A stretch of 64,000 bases of DNA from Atherix ibis (Eukaryota > Arthropoda > Insecta > Diptera > Athericidae), in assembly GCA_958298945.1 (NCBI GenBank), contig OY282605.1, forward strand, positions 110,418,267 to 110,482,266, given 5' to 3'. This document shows positions 60,161 through 64,000 of the stretch, piece after piece (position 1 is the first letter of the stretch; each line of letters begins with the position of its first letter). A model generated the notes under the pieces. That model was not told the origin of the DNA, did no database searches, and saw only the letters and a list, made by a program, of their open reading frames with translations. A program made the position numbers and the translations under genes.

Positions 60161-60958
60161 TACCTTACGTGCCTATCATTAATAATAATGATTCCCTAGC
60201 CACAACATACGTCAACGATACAGCCATACTTACTTTCAACATCTACCAGTATTTTACAAAACCACAACCACCAGTATTTTCAGAACCAAATTCCCCGGAA
60301 CCACATCCCCCAGTATTTTGCAGAACCACAACCACCAGTATTTTCAGAACCAAATTCCCCGGAACCACATACCCTAGTATTTTGCAGAACCACATCCCCC
60401 AGTATTTTTCAGAACCACATCCACCACTATTTTTGAGAACCACATCCACTTTTTTAAATCCTGGTTGAAAAGGTGGAAAGTAGGAGGGAATGAGCAAAAA
60501 TGTGCTCATGTTACTTTTACACGCTACCGGGAATACCAACCGGCAGTAATAGTAATAGGAAACCAGCGTGCATTAGTTTGGACTCATATTCGATAAACGG
60601 TAAACCTGGAATCCGATCACAAAAATAAAAATGGGTGAACTTAGCGGACGAGGCAAAAAATTACTACGACTCCTACCTAGACCTAGATGAAAACTGACAA
60701 TAAAAAGCAAACTATTCCTACACAATACGGCACTGACGCTGATATGGTCACATGAATTCGAAGTTTGGGGCTCGACTAGATAAACGCGAAAATCTCGAAT
60801 CCTTCGAAAAATTGTCAATGCTCCTTTTTCAGTGTCATCCATCGTGATCTGACTGTTCTATTTGTTTTACCATCATAATCCCTTGGCAAGAGAACTGTTC
60901 ACTTCTACCCTTAACAAAAGGCAATGTTCTCGCGATTTTAAAATTCATAAAATAATAA
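60160..60958 (+). pseudogene. Jockey-like LINE reverse transcriptase remnant with embedded minisatellite
   Basis: At 60185-60240 the plus strand reads NNNDSLATTYVNDTAILTF, a degraded form of the TTYADDTAIL catalytic block, with Ala changed to Val and the first Asp to Asn. A minisatellite follows (60243-60455). At 60700-60840 is KLFLHNTALTLIWSHEFEVW, then RILRKIVNAPFSVSSIVI, the ..LRPIWTYG..LWG...LR.IVNAP.YVSN block. It ends where the long-inverted-repeat mariner begins (60961). Confidence 0.75.
60243..60455. repeat. Minisatellite of CCACAACCACCAGTATTTT units
   Basis: A 64 bp period is clear between 60261 and 60325 (ACCACAACCACCAGTATTTT, then CAGAACCAAATTCCCCGGAA). It is followed by shorter, roughly 25-30 bp units (CAGAACCACATCCCCCAGTA). 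The plus strand translates to a proline-rich run and the minus strand to a glycine-rich run. Both are by-products of the repeat. Confidence 0.88.
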
Positions 60959-60960
60959 TA

Positions 60961-61834
60961 CAAGGTCTGGTCAAAAAGTATCGCGAATTTTGAATTTCTG
61001 CGGGTAACGTATATTAGATTTTTTGTGGCGTTATGTTGGGACTCATATCTCTCACTTATACCGACAAGTTCGGCCATTTTGAATGTTCAGTTAATTTTTG
61101 ACAACTGCTTTGCCTGCACGTGTTTTGGCTCGTCTTCGATTTTTGCCTATTTTCGACCAAAAATAGCATCGCATTTACATTGCTAAGGAGCTGTTGGACT
61201 CTGTCTGCGACGACCCAAATTTGCTCCAGAGGGTCATAACTGGTGACGAATCATGGGTTTGTGGTTATGACGTGGAAACCAAATCTTAATCATCCCAATG
61301 GAAGCTGCCGCACGAGCCAAGACCGAAAAAAGCGCGCCAAGTTCGGTCGAATGTGAAGGTTTTGCTTACAGTTTTCTTCGATTGCAGGGGCGTGGTGCAT
61401 CATGAGTACTTGCCACAGGGTAGAACGGTCAATAAGGAATATTACGTGCAAGTTATGCGCAAGTTGCGTGAAGCAATCCGCCAGAAACGCCCGGATTTGT
61501 GGAAGAACAAAAATTGACTTTTGCCATGTTTGACCAAAAACAACACACTAATAATGCCGCAGCCACCGTATTCCCCAGATCTGGCCCCCTGTGACCTATT
61601 CTTGTTCCCGTAACAGATTCTTTGATCCATTTTTTGGAATGGGCAAAAATCGAAGACGAGCCAAAACACGTGCAAGCAAAGCAGTTGTCAAAAATTAACT
61701 GAACATTCAAAATGGCCGAACTTGTCGTCATAAGTGAGAGACATGAGTCCCAACATAACGCCACAAAAATTGAGGATAGAATATACGTCACCCGCAGAAA
61801 TTCAAAGTTTGCGATACTTTTTGAAATGGCCACG
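60961..61834 (+). mobile_element. Mariner element with about 195 bp inverted repeats, internally deleted
   Basis: Flanked by TA (60959-60960 and 61835-61836). The left arm 60961-61154 and right arm 61640-61834 are inverted copies. They share TCAAAAAGTATCGC, TTTGAATTTCTGCGGGT, GTGGCGTTATGTTGGGACTC, CGGCCATTTTGAATGTTCAG, GACAACTGCTTTGC and TGGCTCGTCTTCGATTTTTG. The core encodes a broken transposase: LLQRVITGDESWVCGYDVET (first catalytic Asp), PRPKKARQVRSNVKVLLTVF, REAIRQKRPDLWKNKN, then PPYSPDLAPCDLFLF (third Asp). The HHDNAPAH block is deleted, and the N-terminal third is missing. Fold-back relative at 11953-12410. Confidence 0.88.
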
Positions 61835-61836
61835 TA

Positions 61837-62197
61837 TGTCGTTCTTAGGGAGATATTGACGTGTGTTTACCCCTACATGTATTCATGTTCTAGTATTTAA
61901 AAAAAAATTACCATTGATACTAAACCTGCTTAAAATAAATTTTTTTCTTACACTTTAATGAAAGCATTTATTTCCTTTTTATCCTTTGGTGTCTTATATT
62001 TCTCACCTTAATATTAAAATTATGTTTTTTCTCTTCAAAATTAAATTTAAATTAATTAAAAATTAAAATTTGGGAAACATTTTAAAATAAAACTGAAAAG
62101 AAAATTGAAGTAGCCTCTGTTGGAAAAAGTCAAAAATAATAAAAGAAGTGTTACTAAAATTAACTTTCTTTTAAAGAAGAAAAAAAAAACAATAAAT
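61837..62197. other. AT-rich intergenic sequence downstream of the ZNF277-type gene
   Basis: Unstructured AT-rich sequence between a mariner insertion and the gene's 3' end. Confidence 0.5.
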
Positions 62198-62290
62198 TTT
62201 ATTGCCATTAAACTATTTAATCACATACATATTAATATAATTTTTACATTTTTACAAAAAGCACCCTAAAATATGAAAAGAATTTTTATT
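62198..62290 (-). terminator. Polyadenylation signals of the ZNF277-type gene
   Basis: Two AATAAA hexamers lie on the minus strand downstream of the stop codon, at 62290-62285 and 62203-62198. They are followed by T-rich sequence. The nearer one is only about 25 bases from the stop, so the second, about 110 bases away, may be the one used. Confidence 0.5.
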
Positions 62291-62313
62291 AAGTTTTTCT
62301 TTCTATTGCAAAA

Positions 62314-63755
62314 TCATAATAATAAATCTGGTGGGAAATTTTCAAATGAAAGTGCTTCGGCATCTTTGTTGATAGACACTTCTGGCTCATCAGAGAGCAC
62401 CGTTACACCATCCACACCTTCTAGTTCGTCGCTTACATCATCTAAATGACAAAGTATCCCATCATCGTCCAGAGTTGGGAAGAAGTACTCAGGTTGGTCC
62501 CATTGCTGTCGACCGCCTATAGTATAGTGACTCTGTTCGTCAAGATGCCGTCGGAGACCGGTAGCTTCTGTGAAAGTCTCATGGCATGATACGCACGTGA
62601 GCATTTCCATTTGTCGACGAATGTAATTAACAGCTTTGACTTTTTGATAAAACGATAGCCCCAGTAATTGTTGGTCGAAATCAAATCCATGCTCGGTACG
62701 CATGTGTATGTTCAGCTGGGAAAAGTCTGCATCTTCTACACGACAGAACAGACACATTAAAGTTGGCCGTTCTCCATCCCAATCTGACCATTCCGAATCG
62801 CTTCGGTCACTCTCGAATTTTCGACTACCTTCATCAGCCTCCAGACGAGTATGGCTTTTTCTTATAATCTGTGTCGGAACTGAGTTATTTGTTCTAGAAT
62901 TGAGCTGTGTCCTCTGTTTCTTAATATTTGGTTTGATGGATTCATTTTTATAATTGACTAAAAAGAATTTATCATAAAATTTTATATCCGGATTTATGCG
63001 TTTATGTCCTTTTTTTCTCATGTGCTCTTTCAATGTGGCACGATCTTTAAAAATCTTCTCACAGTACAAACAAACCAGATTCTCCAATTTGTTCTGAACA
63101 ACATTTACCAGTTCATCAATGAAAACAAGATTCTCCGGCCTTCCTAATTGCAGAAAATGTTTGGTAAACAAGTGTTCCAGATAATCAGCTCGTACACCTT
63201 CAATCACATCCCGACAATAAAGACATTGACGACTAAAAGTACGATCGGTTCGTTCGCATTGATGTTGGCTAAGAACAGTTTCCAGACGTTCTGCGTGCAG
63301 TCGCTTTCTCAGTAAATTATCTTGCGGTAAAATATCGCTTAGTAGATAATATTTTTCATTTTTCGATATAGTACCATCGGGAAGTTGATCCAAAAGCATT
63401 GTAGTACAAAATTCTGACAATTCCACATCTTCAAATCATCAAATAAAAATACCAGTAAATAAATTATGAACAGTATTTTTTTCCCTATTAAATTACCTTG
63501 AAATTCTTTTAGCCAATACTCAAGGTATTCTTTTAGATTGGCTATTTCCTCGACATCAGCTATTACCAGTCTGTGTTCCAGGAAAAGGTGCGCAAGGTAT
63601 ACGTCCTTATCCTTAGGCAGTTCAAATGTCCGATCACATTTTAGGCACTGCAACGGAATATCTTGACCGAAATTAATGTCAATATTTTGATATCTTGGCG
63701 TGTCCTTGGTAGGTTTTTTTGTTACATTTTGCACATCCACAGTAACTGAAGACAT
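62314..63755 (-). CDS. ZNF277: ZNF277-type C2H2 zinc-finger protein, two coding exons
   Basis: Exon 1 is 63755-63497 and exon 2 is 63428-62314. They are joined over a 68 bp phase-1 intron with donor GTAATT and acceptor TTGAAG; the junction codon is Asp87. The product is 457 residues, close to human ZNF277 (about 450). Five C2H2-like fingers are visible: C37/C40/H56/H61, C155/C158/H172/H177, C206/C209/H222/H228, C312/C315/H328/H333 and C365/C368/H381/H387. An acidic, low-complexity tail follows at about residues 405-440. The split between exons and the CLYC, CLFC and CVSC finger starts resemble the ZNF277 family (fly orthologue CG9890, from memory). The human protein is reported to bind ribosomal protein uS5 and to associate with chromatin regulators; that role is carried over by homology, not seen here. 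The start ATG is preceded by A-rich sequence that fits a fly initiation context. Both frames are intact, so it is probably functional. Confidence 0.93.
63429..63496 (-). other. Intron of the ZNF277-type gene
   Basis: This 68 bp AT-rich intron begins GT and ends AG on the minus strand. Splicing it joins CAAG to ATGTGG and keeps one open frame across the finger 1 to finger 2 linker. Without splicing, the upstream frame runs into an unrelated hydrophobic tail and the downstream frame has no nearby ATG. Its length is typical of short fly introns. Confidence 0.88.
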
Positions 63756-64000
63756 TTTTTATTACAAAAAAAAACTCTCAGATTTTATAAAAATAAGAAT
63801 ACCATGAGTACGAACTTAGAAGAAAAAGTAATGTTTTGACGACAATAACACATTACAACGAGAATGAGTTTTAAAAGGTGTAACCAGACCTGTTAAGGTT
63901 GTATGAAAATTAGAAAACTTTTTGTTTTTCTATAAAATACCAAAAAAAAAAAATAATAATTTAAAATGAAAAGATTTTCCTATTATATTTAATAAATTTA
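63756..64000 (-). promoter_or_regulatory. Presumed 5' UTR and promoter of the ZNF277-type gene
   Basis: This is the AT-rich sequence directly upstream of the start codon, up to the window edge. A TATAAAA-like stretch lies about 30 bases before the ATG, too close to serve as a TATA box unless the 5' UTR is almost absent. I see no decisive promoter element. Confidence 0.3.

Noticed and set aside
60169..60539. Proline-rich plus-strand frame and glycine-rich minus-strand frame of about 98 codons
   Set aside because: Both come from the CCACAACCACCAG minisatellite. Only the first 25 codons of the plus frame carry signal, and that is the degraded LINE catalytic block.
62702..62953. Plus-strand 83-codon frame opposite the ZNF277-type gene
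   Set aside because: It is an antisense shadow of the intact zinc-finger exon.
1..64000. tRNA, rRNA or CRISPR
   Set aside because: GGTTCGA-type words (for example at 15398, 32472 and 44611) lack the flanking stem and A-box sequence of a tRNA. No rRNA-like conserved core and no regularly spaced identical repeats with unique spacers were seen.

Overview
This is a strongly AT-rich, gene-poor stretch of a eukaryotic nuclear genome, almost certainly an insect and most plausibly a fly. The evidence is a short (68 bp) GT-AG intron in the one clear gene and a dense layer of decayed Tc1/mariner, jockey-like LINE, RTE-like LINE and Ty3/gypsy sequences. Nothing prokaryotic is visible (no operons, no CRISPR array), and I saw no convincing tRNA or rRNA gene.

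The only gene I can call with confidence lies at the right edge on the minus strand (63755 down to 62314). It has two coding exons and encodes a 457-residue protein with five C2H2-like zinc fingers, a ZNF277-type protein. The other 62 kb behave as intergenic or heterochromatin-like sequence.

Layout. 0.6-1.5 kb and 5.0-5.7 kb are minisatellites built from TTGTTGA(G/A)CAA words. 3.1-4.45 kb is a broken gypsy-class gag-pro-RT fragment (minus). 11.95-12.41 kb is a fold-back, internally deleted mariner derivative whose longer relative lies at 60.96-61.83 kb. 12.78-13.46 kb is a jockey-like RT remnant, and 15.4-16.0 kb holds a rosa-like mariner scrap and an RTE-like LINE tail. 17.4-19.1 kb is a complex tandem array of about 320 bp units. 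21.9-22.5 kb is a rearranged mariner and 24.8-25.5 kb a 5' half of an irritans-like mariner. 28.4-29.3 kb is a LINE split by a T-rich block, and 30.6-32.05 kb is T-rich. 33.4-35.8 kb has a perfect hairpin, a dispersed repeat (family R), a mariner scrap and a rosa-like copy. 37.3 and 38.4 kb hold possible solo LTRs. 39.7-40.7 kb is an RTE-like LINE (minus). 42.4-43.8 kb is A-rich with a perfect hairpin. 47.1-49.15 kb is a rosa-like copy plus family R plus a nested MITE. 50.3-51.0 kb is another rosa-like copy. 51.3-51.9 kb is an unidentified broken coding region. 52.2-53.5 kb is a nearly full-length Mos1-like mariner. 54.8-57.2 kb is a rosa-like copy plus family R. 58.8-61.0 kb is a cluster of jockey-like LINE pieces in both orientations.

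All transposase and RT genes seen are disrupted by stops, frameshifts, deletions or lost catalytic residues. The genes therefore do not work together as a system; the window reads as a graveyard of at least four mariner lineages and two or three LINE lineages. The most interesting structures are the recurrent elements with mariner D,D41D spacing, the autonomous-to-MITE pair with long inverted repeats, unclassified family R, two perfect hairpins, and the unidentified coding remnant at 51.3-51.9 kb. Assignments rest on motifs read by eye; no database search was possible.
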